A program made the translations under genes and the position numbers. From Turbatrix aceti (Eukaryota; Nematoda; Chromadorea; Rhabditida; Panagrolaimidae), in contig OZ017768.1 of assembly GCA_963969345.1 (NCBI GenBank), positions 9,464,193-9,528,192 on the forward strand: a DNA stretch of 64,000 nt, given 5' to 3'. The notes under the pieces were generated by a model, which saw nothing but the letters and a program-made list of their open reading frames with translations, was not told where the DNA came from and ran no database searches. Shown here piece after piece: positions 34,901 through 46,663 of this stretch. Numbering within the stretch: position 1 is the stretch's first letter; every line of letters starts with the position of its first letter.

Positions 34901-37900
34901 TGATACCGTAATGTTTTTTGTTCTTTTGTGTCAGTTTCACAAATGCGGGCCCATAAATTGTTCCGAACGTTTTTGAGCCCCATTTTTTTTGTAATCAGTA
35001 CGAGAACCATCCCCACACAGAATAAAATACTAATTTTTGCACAATTTGAAGCAGGGATGCGATTTTATTCTAATTTACAGCATTTTTTTGTTGGTTCGAT
35101 GAGAATCTTTGACCTTGCACACTGACATCATTTTCATGTTGTTGTCATTTGTTGCAGTTGTACTGTCGTCTCTTCTAACTCACCTAAATCTCCCGTCATC
35201 TAGGTTTCCGTAGACTGTATTATCAGCTTCATCGTACGCTTTTTTGGATGACACTGAATACGAGCACTTTGACCGGTTGTTTCACATTTTTTTTGTTGTT
35301 TTTTTTCATTAGTTTTCCTTCCCTCCCTGCTTCTTAGGATTTTTTCTGCTTTGTTGGATGTTTTGACCAATTTTTTGTTCTTTTCAGTGTCAGTGAGCAG
35401 TTCGGAAGCCGGAGGTACGGGTGTCAAGAGAAAAATGGATCCACAGGACGTCGAGGAAGAAGAAATTCCGGCTAAGAAGAATCCGAATATCAAGAATCGG
35501 CCCCTACAGGATTATACCAAATGTCCTCCTCGGTATACTGGAAAGTTTTCATCGAGAATGAATGGTTGCCTCAAAATTCTCAATGATTTTTTGGCGAAAA
35601 AGAGCTCAAAGGTTGGTTTTTTGCAAAAAAAAACTTTTTTTGTCATTTTTTTTATGTTTTTTACCCTTCTTATCGTCGTTTTTCAGTTTGCCTGGCCATT
35701 TGTCGCTCCCGTCGACGTCGAAGGCCTCCAACTCGTTGATTACTACGACATCATCAAGAATCCGATGGATCTGGCTACGATGAAGAGAAAGTTCGACGCC
35801 CGACAGTACGCGAATGCCGAGGAATTTATCGATGACATGGAACTCATCATCCAGAATGCCTTTGTCTACAATCCTGAAAGTTCGATGGTCCATAGCGCAG
35901 CGAAGGACATGAAGAAGGTCTTTGAGGAACGGCGTAAGCGTCTGCCTCCCGATACTCCGGCGTATTCCGCTCCCCCGGAGACCCCGGCGACGTCGACTTC
36001 GTTCTCTACGCCGGCAGTGCCTGTCGCGACACCGGTTGCGGTTCGTCACCCGAAGGTCGAGCCGGTATCGATCATGGCCCCTCTCCACATCCAGCCGAGC
36101 ACTGCGAACAAGGTGATCGACAGCGATGGACAAGTCGAGCTCCTCCTTCTCCGTCTGCAGGCTGAAACGTCGAGACTCCAGGATAAAATTGCTGAAGTCG
36201 GACGTGTGACGCAGGATTTGTTCAACTTCAAGATCACAAAGTTTGCGGCGATGGCGGAAGGCAGGCCGACCCCAACGCTGCCTCCGGAGCTCCTGAACAA
36301 TGTCATGAAAGCGATCAAAGATTCCTCTGGACAGGAGCTGACGGCGTCCGCGATGCATACCCCGACGCTGTCTGTCGCTCCGGCCACTCTGGCGCCCGCT
36401 GGAAAGCGACGAGCCGGAAGACCGAAGGTCAACGCGACTCCGAGTGCTGCCGCTGTCACGAACGCGATCTTCCCGCCTCCCCCTGCGGCTGTTGCGACTC
36501 CCGAAGTGGCTACTCCGGCGCCTGCCAAAGCTGCCCATGTCGCTTCGACGCCGGATGTGTCGATGGAAGAGGCACCGGCCCCTGCCGTGCCGCAGAAGTC
36601 AAATCGCGGTCGTAAGCCGGGATCGAAAAATAAGCCAAAGCCGGATCCAACCCAGCTTCGTGATGACTATGCATTCGATTCTGGGGACGAGAGGAACAAG
36701 GAGCCGATGTCCTACGACGAAAAGCGACAGCTTTCGCTCGACATCAATCAACTGCCGGGCGACAGACTCTCGAAGGTGGTCTCGATCATCGATGCGCGAG
36801 AACAGCTACACGACTTCAATCCTGAGGAAATCGAAATCGATTTTGAAACACTCAAGCCTGTCACGCTCAGGGAGCTCAAGGCTTACGTTACACAGTACCT
36901 CAAGAATCGTAAAAGCACCAATAACACTGCTCGCAAGCCAAATGGTTGGTTTTGGTTTTTATATCCTTTTTTTTATGATTAATACGTTTTTTTATGTTCC
37001 CAGAGGAGATAATCTTACGCCCGTACCCTTTTTTAGCCTCTAGGAATTCGGTTGATCCAGAAACGCGCAAACGAGAACTGGAAAACCAAATCATGACGCT
37101 GTCAAACCGAACGGCTTCGTCGAATGCCCTGGCGTCGGCTGTCAATGCGCCGAGCAATTCGGGTGGCGCCGGCAGCAGTGGCACGGCCTCCAACGCTGCC
37201 GCAACCAACGGAAACAGGCAGCAGGGCTCTGCGTCTCCGCATCGACGATCGTCGAGTGGGTCGTCTTCGTCGTCGGATTCGGACTCGTCTTCGGACAGCG
37301 ATTCCGATAGCGGCAGCGAATCAGGTTAGAAAACTATCCATGGAGACCTCAAATGTCGAGCGAAAATTTTGGGAACATTTTTTTTGCACGAAATTATGGC
37401 CATACGCTGGCGCTTTTTTTAACCAAAAATTTTTTTGTACATAATGTTGGCGTATTTTTCTGGTTTATTTTTACCAAAACGAAAACATGATTCTCACCAA
37501 AAAATGAAATCTCACGACTATTTATGTGTTTTTTTTTGCATGTTGTATAAATTGTCCATGCTTTTTTTCCGTCCTCCTGCCCTATGTTTTTTTTTGCCAT
37601 AGAATATCATTTTTTGACGAATATCATCATCCTCAAGTTTTATTACACATTCCATTTGTTGTTACCTGGCTTTGCGCTTTGCTTTTTTTGTCCGTCCATT
37701 TTTCGAGTTACCGACCGGACCGGCGATTGTGCAGACAGACGACACGCTAAAAAAGCTGGATGCTTCTGCTTCGATAAGCATGCATTGCCATTTTTGACCC
37801 CTGTTTCCCACCCTCCGACTAATGTTGTCTTGGTGTTTTTTCTTTTCTTTCATTTTTTTTAAATCTCCTCACTTTTTTGATCATCACAGTCAGGAACGAA

Positions 37901-38925
37901 CGAGATTTAAGCCAATAAACTTGAACACAACGAAATAATTACAGACAAAAAAATGTGTGGCGGAGATGAAGAAAAAATGAGGAATATTTTGTTTTTCAGA
38001 ACAAGCCAAGGAAGAATGGTCGTCGCAGCCATCGAAGATGTCTAAAGTTGCGAACGGTTCCTCGACGAGCGCGGCCACGTCCAGCAAGGCGAATGCTCAC
38101 AAAGTTGGACGACCTGCCGCTGGTGCGGGTGGCGATCGTGTCGCTGGATCCCCTGTTCGGCCTTATGGTGGGTTTTTTTCGAGGGTTTTATAAAAAGCGG
38201 GTGTTACGGTTCTTTTTTTGTGTAAAAGTAACGTAACTTTGAATGTTATGCGGGAAACGTTTCTTTTATCTGGTTTTTAGGTTACTTTTAGGGTCGAAAC
38301 TGTTACAATCAAGTTTAGGCCTGTTTTTCTTGTTCACGATTTTTTTATTGTAATTTTGTCAAAATTTTGTTTTCTATTTTTTTAACTGTAATTTTGTCAA
38401 AAAAGTTTTTTTGGGGTTTCATCTTGTTTTTTCTGTTTTCTACAAATTTTCTTTTTTTTTGACATTTGGATCATTTTCATTATTTGGATCATTTTCAGGC
38501 GCCGCTGGTCGTTCGCCGGCTCACAATGGACATGCTGCGAAGTCTGAGGCTGCAGTTAGTGATAACAGAGCTAAGCATACGGTAATAATTTGATTTTTTC
38601 CTTGCCGAGCTCATGTTTTTGATTTTTCAGGGTGCAAGGCAGCAGACCATCAAACCGAGACCTCAGCAGAAGCCACCAACCCTGGCTCACGATCCCCTCG
38701 AGGGTCTGCTCGACGATGATGTTGCCAAGCCGCCGGAACGGCCTGCCAAGCATGTATGTTTTATTTGAAGGTTTTTATACGATTTTTTTGTGTAGTTTGC
38801 GGATTTTTGAAATAACTTTTATATTTTTTCAGCACAACCCCCCATCCTCGTCATCATCCGCTGCTGCGGCCGTGGAAGTTGGACGACAAATCGAACTCAT
38901 GGCGAACTTCGAAGACGACTTCTGA
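31964..38925 (+). CDS. bet-1: BET-family double-bromodomain protein (BRD2/3/4-like)
   Basis: Exons: 31964-32527, 33422-33517, then either 34047-34169 (3a) or 34202-34324 (3b), 34503-34560 (or to 34617), 35388-35611, 35687-36944, 37037-37324, 38000-38167, 38499-38581, 38631-38753 and 38833-38925; about 1025 aa. An acidic/Ser-rich N-terminus leads to BD1 ([27 protein letters not shown]; conserved CYxYN Asn in exon 3a or 3b). BD2 follows ([37 protein letters not shown]). Then come an Ala/Pro linker, basic [11 protein letters not shown], the ET domain ([18 protein letters not shown] to [12 protein letters not shown]) and a Ser/Asp SEED tract near 37253-37324. The tail ends in an acidic FEDDF. BET proteins read acetylated histones and recruit transcription machinery. 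Gene symbol by family resemblance. Confidence 0.92.
34047..34169 (+). other. BD1 alternative exon 3a
   Basis: 123 nt, 41 codons, starting [17 protein letters not shown]. Encodes the alpha-B to alpha-C half of bromodomain 1 with the acetyl-lysine-binding Asn (CYTYN) and, by alignment to human BRD4, Val at the gatekeeper position. Acceptor TTTTTAAG, donor GTAAGT. Confidence 0.85.
34202..34324 (+). other. BD1 alternative exon 3b
   Basis: 123 nt, 41 codons, starting [18 protein letters not shown]. Homologous position to 3a with the same binding Asn (CYKYN), but Ile at the gatekeeper and Glu-Asp before it, closer to vertebrate BD1. Acceptor TTTTTCAG, donor GTTGTG (weak). Only 32 nt separate it from exon 3a. 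Confidence 0.85.
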
Positions 38926-40403
38926 GCGAATGTGCGTGCCTCCGTGCCATACTTTTACAATAGCAGTAGCACAGACCAACGAACAAATAAGCTGGCCGTA
39001 ACCTCAATTGCCCTTCTTCTTTTCGAAAATTACCTCTCAACGGCGATACCGCAAGTCTGACCACCCTACCGTATTGCTGCTCTCCGCCCGACAACTTCTT
39101 CTGCTGCTCTACTTTTCTTCCTCCGACAACGACGAAGACGTTGTTCTGGAAATTTATACTTCTTTTGGTCCTTTTTTGTTTTTGGATTTCTTATTCGTTA
39201 TAACTGTATTGTTTTTTCTTTTAATTCAAAAACGGTACTTTTTCTTTCACTCAACAAACAAAAAACAGTCATCTGTGCGTTGCTCATTTTTTTCTTTTAG
39301 GTTTTTTTGTCACTAACTAATTATCTCTCGTGTTCCCCTCCTTTTTTGCGTGTTTGAACCTGAATTTGAATCCAACTCTTCTTTTTTTGTCTGTATTGTT
39401 CTCATTTACACAAAAAAAGAAACACGATTCCAATCCAATCGCTCCTCGCTGTCTGGTGGCTGGAGGGCGAAAAAACGAGCTGCAGTTTTTTTTGGCTCAA
39501 AAGAAAAAACAAAAAATTGTAAAATTTGGCACGTATAAAAAATCAGAAATGTTCTCATCGTTTTTTTTCTTCTTCGTTGTACTTTTTTTTTAGATTTGTA
39601 CGAAAACTTGACAATCAACAGCCAATGCGTGGTATTTTTGGCGTCATCAAAACTCTCCGAAAAAAAAATATTTCCATTTGGATAAAAAAATCATCGGAGA
39701 GTTTTTTTGGCCTTTTTTCTTTTTATGTTTCTTGTCATCCATCATCAACCAACAACTCCTACCTTTTTTATGACTGCGATAAAAAAATAAACAAACAAAA
39801 AACAATTTTTAGGCTCAATTTGTTTGATTTTTATTTTTTTCATGGATTATGCCTCCTCACAAATTTTTTGTTGCCCTTGTCACCAGTTTTTTTGCATGAA
39901 AAAAAGTTTTTACATTGTATTCTTCTCTTTTTACATGTTTTACGACAATTTGTTGTTTTTGACTTGGAACAAATAAAATTTCAAAATCGATATGTGAATT
40001 TTTGAATTGGACGACAAAAACAAACATAAAAAAGGATGAGCGAGCAAACGTTTCGATAATTTTGTTCGAGAAACGCATCGAATGCAGAGAAACACAGCTT
40101 CGTAACGAAAAACACTGTAATCTGGCAAAAGAAGTGCAAAAAAAGAACAATGAAACTGAAAAATACGGTACAAATATCTCAAAGCGACAAAACTGAAGGT
40201 ATCGTAAAAAGTGCGCACGCCAACAAATCTCGACACGAAAAATGTTGCCCCACCATTTTTTGATATCGTTTCGTCGTCCTACCCGGGTTTTTTCATTGGC
40301 ACGTTGTTGTTGTCATTGTTGTTGTCGTGTGACTCTCTTTTCCAGCTATTTTTTGATCGTCTTGTACTTTGTGTTATCTATTGTCAGCTTCTTACGATAC
40401 CAA
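38926..40403. other. Region between the two BET-family genes
   Basis: BET 3' UTR and the upstream region of the paralogue. T-rich, no supportable gene. It contains a stem-loop (39648-39709, listed separately). Confidence 0.5.
39648..39709. repeat. Stem-loop downstream of the BET gene
   Basis: CAAAACTCTCCGA at 39648-39660 pairs with TCGGAGAGTTTTTTTG at 39694-39709 across a 33-nt A/T-rich loop. Function unknown; possibly a 3' UTR structure or a small mobile-element remnant. Confidence 0.5.
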
Positions 40404-42038
40404 ATGTCGAATTTGTCCATAGGTAGGTTTATTTTTCTTTTTTTTCCCCAATTTTTTTCCTCTTTTCCGAACTTTTTCCTGTTTTTTATTTATTTTTTAC
40501 TCATTTCAGCGACTCTTGGATGCCGAGGCCTCAAGCGAAAAAACAGACCCCAGTATGGATACTTAATGGCGCCGAAGATTGTCAGGAATCGTCCTATCGA
40601 AGACTTCTCCAAGTTTCCACCGCGGCATCCCGAAAAGCTGTCGCCTCGGATGAATGGCTGCCTCCAGATTCTGAATGACTTTTTGAACATCAAGAATTTC
40701 AAGGTTGGTGATTGTTGGATTCGGGAAAATGCAAATTTTTGCAAAAATAAGGTTTTTTGCGGATTTTAGTTACCTTACCTAAAATATTGCAATTATTTCG
40801 CGTCGAGAACCCTACTTTCTTTTCTTTCTGTATTTTTTTTGCATTTTTTTTACCTAAAATGCCGTTTTCGATCTTTTTTCCTATTTTTTTTGTTTTTTTT
40901 CAGTTCAACTGGCCATTCCTCGCCCCCGTGGATGTCGAGGGCCTTGAACTCTACAACTACTACGACATCATCAAGAATCCGATGGATTTGGCCACCATGA
41001 AGCGGAAGTTCGACGCCAGGCAGTATGCCAATGCCGAGGAATTTGCCGCCGACATGGACCTCATTATCGACAATGCCCGCCTCTACAATGCCGATCATTC
41101 CGATGTGTTCAGCGCGGCTGTGTGCATGAAGAAGGTATTTGAGCAGCGAATGAAACGAATTGACCAAGAGACTTTGGCTGAGTTCGGCTTTCTCGCGCCG
41201 ACGACGAAGAATGTTGTTCCCCTTCATTTTGACTTCTCATTGATGAATGAGCTCAAGGCGGCTGAGTCGGATGACATTTTTCTGGATGCCGCGACTTTGT
41301 TCCTTCAATCGATCGTGCAGGACTGTCTGAACGCGAAACTGCAGCGTCTGAACGCCAAATTCAAGAACACGCCGATTCCGGAAGTCCCGCTCAAAATCAA
41401 GAATCTCATGAATGCTCTCAATGCTGCCGGCTGTGGTCTGACGTCGGATCAGAATCAGTATCATCAGAATCCACTCGATAACAACGATCATTTACCGACC
41501 AAAACTGTGGTTGCGCCCACCGAGGTCGTCATCAGCGAGAATAACTCAAAGTACGTTCTGGAGTACTCGTTTGACTTCGATGACGAACGCAATCAGGAGC
41601 CGATGCCCATCGAAGACATTCAGCGATTCTTTGAAGTATTGAGCACTCTTCCGCGTCTAGTGTTCCTTCAACTCGGGGCTATCATCAACAGTCGAGAACC
41701 TCGATGGGTAGGCGAAGAAATCGACTTAACAGCTCTCAAGCCTGCGACAATGCGGGAAGCGAAAGCCTTCGTCACGCAATTCTGCGAGAATAACAGTTTC
41801 TCTCTCAAGAATTCTTGCGGAAAAAACGGTTGGTTTTTTGAGGGTTACGGTCGATACTGTAGTTTATCCTATGTTACGATCATTATCGACCGGAAATACT
41901 TTCTTTAACATTTTTTTCCAATAAAAACCTGTTTTAGGCACTGAAGCCTGCGCAGTCTGCGAATGCACCTCTGATGCCGTAAGTCATTGAACTCATTTTT
42001 TGACGGCAAACTGATTGATTTTTTTTCAGAAGCGATAA
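40404..42038 (+). CDS. BET-derived paralogue with one bromodomain (BD2) and ET domain
   Basis: Exons 40404-40422, 40510-40703, 40904-41828, 41938-41978 and 42030-42038 give about 395 aa. The tiny first exon encodes MSNLSI. The rest matches the second half of the BET gene: PIEDFSKFPPRHPEKLSPRM before BD2; [30 protein letters not shown], identical to the parent; NARLYN with the binding Asn kept. A divergent linker follows, then ET (NQEPMPIEDIQRFFEVLSTLP; KPATMREAKAFVTQF). BD1, the SEED tract and the acidic tail are missing. It ends in a short Cys-containing exon (TEACAVCECTSDA) with a stop two codons into the next. It could act as a competitor of the full BET protein for acetyl-lysine or ET partners (inference). 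It lies 1.5 kb downstream, so a tandem duplication is likely. Confidence 0.85.
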
Positions 42039-43071
42039 CCTGTGATGATGCCTTCGTCAGCAATTTTTTCGACAGATTTTTCCACCGTCCGGTCTCTATC
42101 CGAACATACACGAATGCCTATATTTTTTTCTCATTTTTTACATCTTACGAAATTTGATAACGATTTGTTTATGTTTAAAAAAAATAAAATGCAAAAAAAG
42201 TTTGAGGGGCAGGAATCCTAATATGCCAAGAAAATCGTATTGATCGGCATGTGCTTAATTAAGCAAAGAAGTTTATGACACTGCGCAAAAGATACCTGTG
42301 CGCGCACACGAACATTGTCGCGGCGCTGACCGGCTACTGGACAGGAGAAGGCTGGGGTCGCGGCGTTGACGCTACCGGACCGAGGATGATGACGTTCCGG
42401 GGGGGGGGGGCTCAAAGGCCTTGCCGTCAACGAGGATTTGATGAACGCTGAGCTTCGCCATACAAAGTCGGTCCAAAAGGAAGGGGCCGGACAATTCACA
42501 AAAGGGAAAAGATTTATCTAGAACATACAGTCTGCATTCAAATCGGCACCGCTGGGCGGCATTTCCAAGAGATTGGAGCAGATGGTTCTCTGGGGGGCCA
42601 TCGGGGAAGGTGTGAAGCGCAGCGAGATAAAGCTCGCGGTCTGTAGAACACGACAACATGGTCGTAAAAAATCGCACTGTGTGCATGTTACCTGTTCACT
42701 TGCGCGCATGTTACCCCAATCGTGCTTTATTCAAACAAATCCACGACTGCGGTGTGGCATCGTGGGTTGCTGCTCTGTTTAAAAAATATGTATCAAACTT
42801 CTATAAACTAAAACCAATATTGGCAGTAAATTAATGAATATAATATTATGTATGTTATGTATTACGATTCTATATTAGTTACAAAAGTAAGTTTTTTGAA
42901 CTGTAATAGGGAAAAGATATTTTTTATAATAAATAATTTTTGAAAATGCCAAAATGAGAAAAGTTTTGCTCGCCATTGTATTTATCTTACTATTTTTGAA
43001 GCAATGGAATTTCACAATTTTTTTATAATATTCGTTTTGTTATAAATCATATGTATCTACTTTATTTATAG

Positions 43072-43485
43072 TTAAAATCTTTGCCTGTGGAATCATCCGT
43101 GAAGTATGTCAAAGACACCGAGGATATTGAAATAGAAAGTGCTCAAAGACCATATGTCGACTTCTCAAATATTTTACGGTACCTTGAAAATCGCAAAACT
43201 ACACAAGATCGCAAATGGAACGATGAAAACGTTGTTGAAGTATTGAAGCAGTACAACATCGGTTTGTCGTATAATAAAATGAGGACCAAGCTAGTTCCGT
43301 TCATGAAAACAAGTGTATCTGCTTTGTGCAATTTGTTTAAAAACGTAAGTAATTTGAAATACCTAATTAAGAAATTATCTTTATTTTTGCAGCTTCACGC
43401 CTTATCTTTGAAATCTGATGATGTCGATGACAGACAACAACAAAGTATCCAAAAACGACAGAACATTATCAAAACAAGAGACTGA
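43072..43485 (+). CDS. Repeat-associated protein, copy that has lost its TM exon end
   Basis: Exons about 43072-43344 and 43393-43485 with the same intron position as the copy at 21514-22035. The frame stops at KTRD because the segment encoding the hydrophobic C-terminus has been deleted, whereas the sequence after it (GACAAGTTATATAAATATTAC) is retained. The product would be soluble. Confidence 0.45.
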   Translation, partial: LKSLPVESSVKYVKDTEDIEIESAQRPYVDFSNILRYLENRKTTQDRKWNDENVVEVLKQYNIGLSYNKMRTKLVPFMKTSVSALCNLFKNVSNLKYLIKKLSLFLQLHALSLKSDDVDDRQQQSIQKRQNIIKTRD

Positions 43486-43629
43486 AAAAAAAGCTGTCGG
43501 ATTGATTGTACACTATTTTACATATTTTTGTTTTGACAAGTTATATAAATATTACAGTTTTATTTTGTAAAAATCTGATAAATGAAAAATTATTGCACAC
43601 ATCGTTAATAAAATCTTGGGATGAACAAA

Positions 43630-44025
43630 TCAATTTTAAGGATCCGAAAGTGTTACAATTTCCTAGTTAGTGCCGAGTTATTTTGGCGATCTCAGCATGC
43701 GCTGGCAGAAACGCACACACATGGTCACAGCTTTCAGTGGCATGGTGATCACGCGTTCATCTGTGCGCAGGTGACCCCAGCCGTGTTTCTTTTAAACAAA
43801 TCCACGATTGCGCTGTGGCACTGTGTACGCGATTTAATCTCAGTTCCATCGCATAAACCGGCGAACACACTTGGCCATGCTTTTCAACGGCATGCCGGTT
43901 ACATGTTCACCTCCGCGCAGGTTAATGCAGTTGTGCTTTATTCAAACAAGTCAATGACTGCGATGTGGCATCGTGGTTTGTTGCTCTGTTTAAAAAATAT
44001 GTATTAAATTTCTGAAAACTAAAAA
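43630..44025 (+). repeat. Tandem unit array with CGCAGGT...AACAAATCCACGA words, copy A
   Basis: Two diverged units of about 125-130 bp, each ending near GCGATGTGGCA or GCGCTGTGGCA. The whole array recurs in the same orientation at 44830-45215 and inverted at 20990-21330; single related units lie at 42690-42790 and 22145-22235. A frame with repeated AQV...NKS..A.WH residues stays open in two copies, but there is no independent evidence of coding. Confidence 0.7.
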
Positions 44026-44202
44026 AACTATAACTATGGTATACTGCTCAATATTATGTATGTTACGATTCTATATCGATGCCATATGCTACCCAAAAAA
44101 TCGGTGTTGGGTAGGCTCGGGAACAGAGCCAAGGTTAATTTCAAAAATTTTATACGAAAAAAATACCGCCCAAACCCGCGCAGTAGAACCCACCGTCAAA
44201 AT

Positions 44203-44657
44203 GAATAGGGCACAGGCACGCAAACTCCCTAATTATTCGGAGATGCCTAAGTACACAGATCCGCATGCTCCGTTACAGGATTTTGTCAAAGAATTCAATT
44301 CGCTGGCGGAGTTTTATAACTTGCGTTTAAAAATGTAAGTAATTTGAAATACCTTATTAAGAAATTATCTTTATTTTTGCAGCTTCACGACTTTAAAATC
44401 TGATAATGTCGATGACAACGGGTCGCAAACAGACAACGAAGTATCCAAAAACGACAGAACAGTATCAACGACTGAAAAAAAAGCTATTGGATTGATTGTA
44501 TGCTAATATTTTTATAATTGGTGGTTTTGTTATGCGATTTTATGCGATAATTAACAAAAATTCCCATCAAAGACCGTATGTGGTATTCGTTGATTGCAGC
44601 AATAATGATTGCAATCATTCTATTTCTCTACATTGGTCGTTGCTTTTATCATCGCTG
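44203..44657 (+). pseudogene. Third, frame-broken copy of the repeat-associated single-TM gene
   Basis: A different N-terminal segment (MNRAQARKLPNYSEMPKYTD...) runs to a GTAAGT donor. The intron and following exon match the other copies, but a small deletion after CTTCACGACTT shifts the frame to an early stop. Downstream, 44572-44657 still encodes the recognisable hydrophobic tail (MWYSLIAAIMIAIIL) in a disconnected frame. Confidence 0.6.
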
Positions 44658-44829
44658 ACGGTGTCAATCCTTCATTTTCCAAGAGTTTGAAATGGTTGTT
44701 ATCGTACATATTTTTGTTTTGACAAGTTGTATAAATATTACAGTTTTATTTTGTAAAAATCGGATAAATGAAAAATTATTGCACACATCGTTAATAAAAT
44801 CTTGGGATGAACAAATCAATTTTAAGGAT

Positions 44830-45215
44830 CCGAAAGTGTTACAATTTCCTAGTTAGTGCCGAGTTATTTTGGCGATCTCAGCATGCGCTGGCAGAAACGC
44901 ACACACATGGTCACAGTTTTCAGTGGCATGGTGATCACGCGTTCATCTATGCGCAGGTGACCTCAGTCGTGTTTCGTTCAAACAAATCCACGATTGCATT
45001 GTGTACGCGATTTGATCTCAGTTCCATCGCATAAACCGGCGAACACACTTGGCCATGCTTTTCAACGGCATGCAGGTTACATGTTCACCTCCGCGCAGGT
45101 TAATGCAGTCGTGCTTTATTCAAACAAGTCAATGACTGCGATGTGGCATCGTGGTTTGTTGCTCTGTTTAAAAAATATGTATTAAATTTCTGAAAATTAA
45201 AAAAAACTATAACTG
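44830..45215 (+). repeat. Tandem unit array, copy B
   Basis: Direct repeat of 43650-44040 with a short internal deletion (CTGTGGCACTGTG shortened to ATTGTG) and scattered substitutions. Confidence 0.75.
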
Positions 45216-45754
45216 CTCAATATATAAATGTGTTACGATTCTATATAGCTACAAAAGTTAGTTTTTTGAACAGTAATAAGGAAAAAGTTCGATCATATAC
45301 TTCGTCACCGAGGTTGTGCACGATCACAAAAAAGGAGTCATTGATCGGATCTTTTGTCACTCATTTTTTGGGTATTTTGTTTTATTTAAATTTATTTTTT
45401 TCAGTGATTAAGTTATGACCTTGTTAACAAATATGCTCCATATTGTACTTACAATATGGAATACTTACCTACTGTCGGATGGTAAGCAAATTGTACAATA
45501 ATTTTGGTTGTTATAAAAATATAATAATATTTCTAATTTTAGAGTGGCAGCCAGCGTTGCGCAACGACATCGCGCGGCAGGATTACGCTTTTTTAGCGGA
45601 CGTTATTGAAACCTGTGTGGTCTGGCGCCTAAACCAGCGGCTTCGACGTTCAGCCAAACAGCGGCTACTCATCCGGCACCGGTAAAAGCTGCATTTTTAG
45701 TTATTTTCATAACTGATGATTGCAAGTAGCACTAACCATGTTATTGGGGTTTTG

Positions 45755-46075
45755 TAATGTAGCGCATAAGGATTGTTACCGCACACCAACGGATCGGTAA
45801 TAACAAACTGGAAATGGCGATAACCAAAAACCTGCCATCCTAGATCAAGCCGCAAACAACAACTAATCCCCAAATCCGTTATCCCCTCTGGCTAAACAAA
45901 GGAGGCCCTTTGTTTTTGCTTGAAGGAGGGGTAGATGTAGCGCACAAAATTCTGCCTGTGCGCGATCCCTTTTGTCTCTGCTCAACTTGTAAACTGTATG
46001 GCCTTAATAAAGTATGTGTTAAGACAGAGTGTCAGTAAAACTTGGGGTAAAGTAGCATGTAGCCCTTGGCCTTCG
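45755..46075 (+). mobile_element. LTR-like remnant
   Basis: A polypurine tract (GAAGGAGGGGTAGA, about 45923-45936) immediately precedes TGTAGCGCACAAAATT. The following 130 bp contains AATAAA (near 46005) and CT-rich sequence, as in an LTR. A similar start, TGTAGCGCATAAGG, occurs at about 45762. No coding region or target duplication could be assigned. Confidence 0.35.
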
Positions 46076-46663
46076 GAATTCATAAGGGAGCACGGCTACA
46101 GTAATATCGGGGATGGGGTCTCTGCGCCAAAAAACAAAAAAATACGGATAATACGATTTTTTAGCCGTTAAAAAATACTTGTTTCAAAAAAATTGTAAAA
46201 TTCAACGCAAACATTTTTCTCGTATTTTTTATCTTGAAAACATTTTTTTATCTAAAACTCAAATAATTCTGATTTTTTGAACATGAATTTTTATAACTTT
46301 TTTATCTTCATTTTCAGTAATTTTTTTCTGCTCGTTGAATTAAACAAATTTGAAAACAAAAATTGTGTTATTTTGGGACATTGGAAGGGTAAACAGAAGA
46401 AAAAACCAACCATCAGATAAAAAAACAATGAACACCGTCAGGAAACGGTCATCGTTGAAAAAATAATCGAATTAGTCTGACTGAGTCCCGCCAAACAAGC
46501 AAAAGTCACACTACGCCAAGACTTCAAATTTTGGCGGGAACTTTACCCGCTCAATCGTTTGCTCTCGCCTGTCTTTTGATCGTCAGGTTGACTCGTTCAC
46601 AGGATTTCTAATTATCCGCGAAATCAGTCCGAATCAATAACTGCGTGATTTCCTCTCTGAATC
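46076..46663. promoter_or_regulatory. Upstream region of the Pol epsilon gene
   Basis: About 590 bp, T-rich then GC-richer toward the start. It holds short inverted words (GGTCATCGTTG; TTTGGCGGGAAC near 46532, resembling an E2F-type TTTGGCGGGAA site about 130 bp before the ATG). An E2F site would fit a replication gene, but this rests on one motif match. Confidence 0.4.

Larger units (their letters stand above)
41390..44025 (+). repeat. Right arm of the large inverted duplication
   Basis: Counterpart of 20866-23534. It starts inside exon 3 of the BD2-ET paralogue and continues through its 3' end, a C/G-rich segment with a run of ten G (about 42401-42410), the 42.7-kb repeat unit, the single-TM protein gene and the 43.7-44.0 kb repeat units. 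About 18 kb of unique sequence (TPST, GSK3-like, RUVBL2, BET) lies between the arms. Confidence 0.8.

Noticed and set aside
35606..36538. 310-aa and 160-aa antisense open frames opposite the BET gene
   Set aside because: They are Arg- or Ala-rich shadows of the GC-rich BD2 linker exon with no domain.
40242..40769. 175-aa frame overlapping the first exons of the BD2-ET paralogue
   Set aside because: Its first half is translated intron and T-rich sequence; only the exon at 40510-40703 is real.
46025..46060. Minus-strand CCCCAAGTTTTAC resembling part of a nematode spliced leader
   Set aside because: Only about nine bases match, no donor plus Sm-site structure follows, and it falls in an LTR-like remnant.
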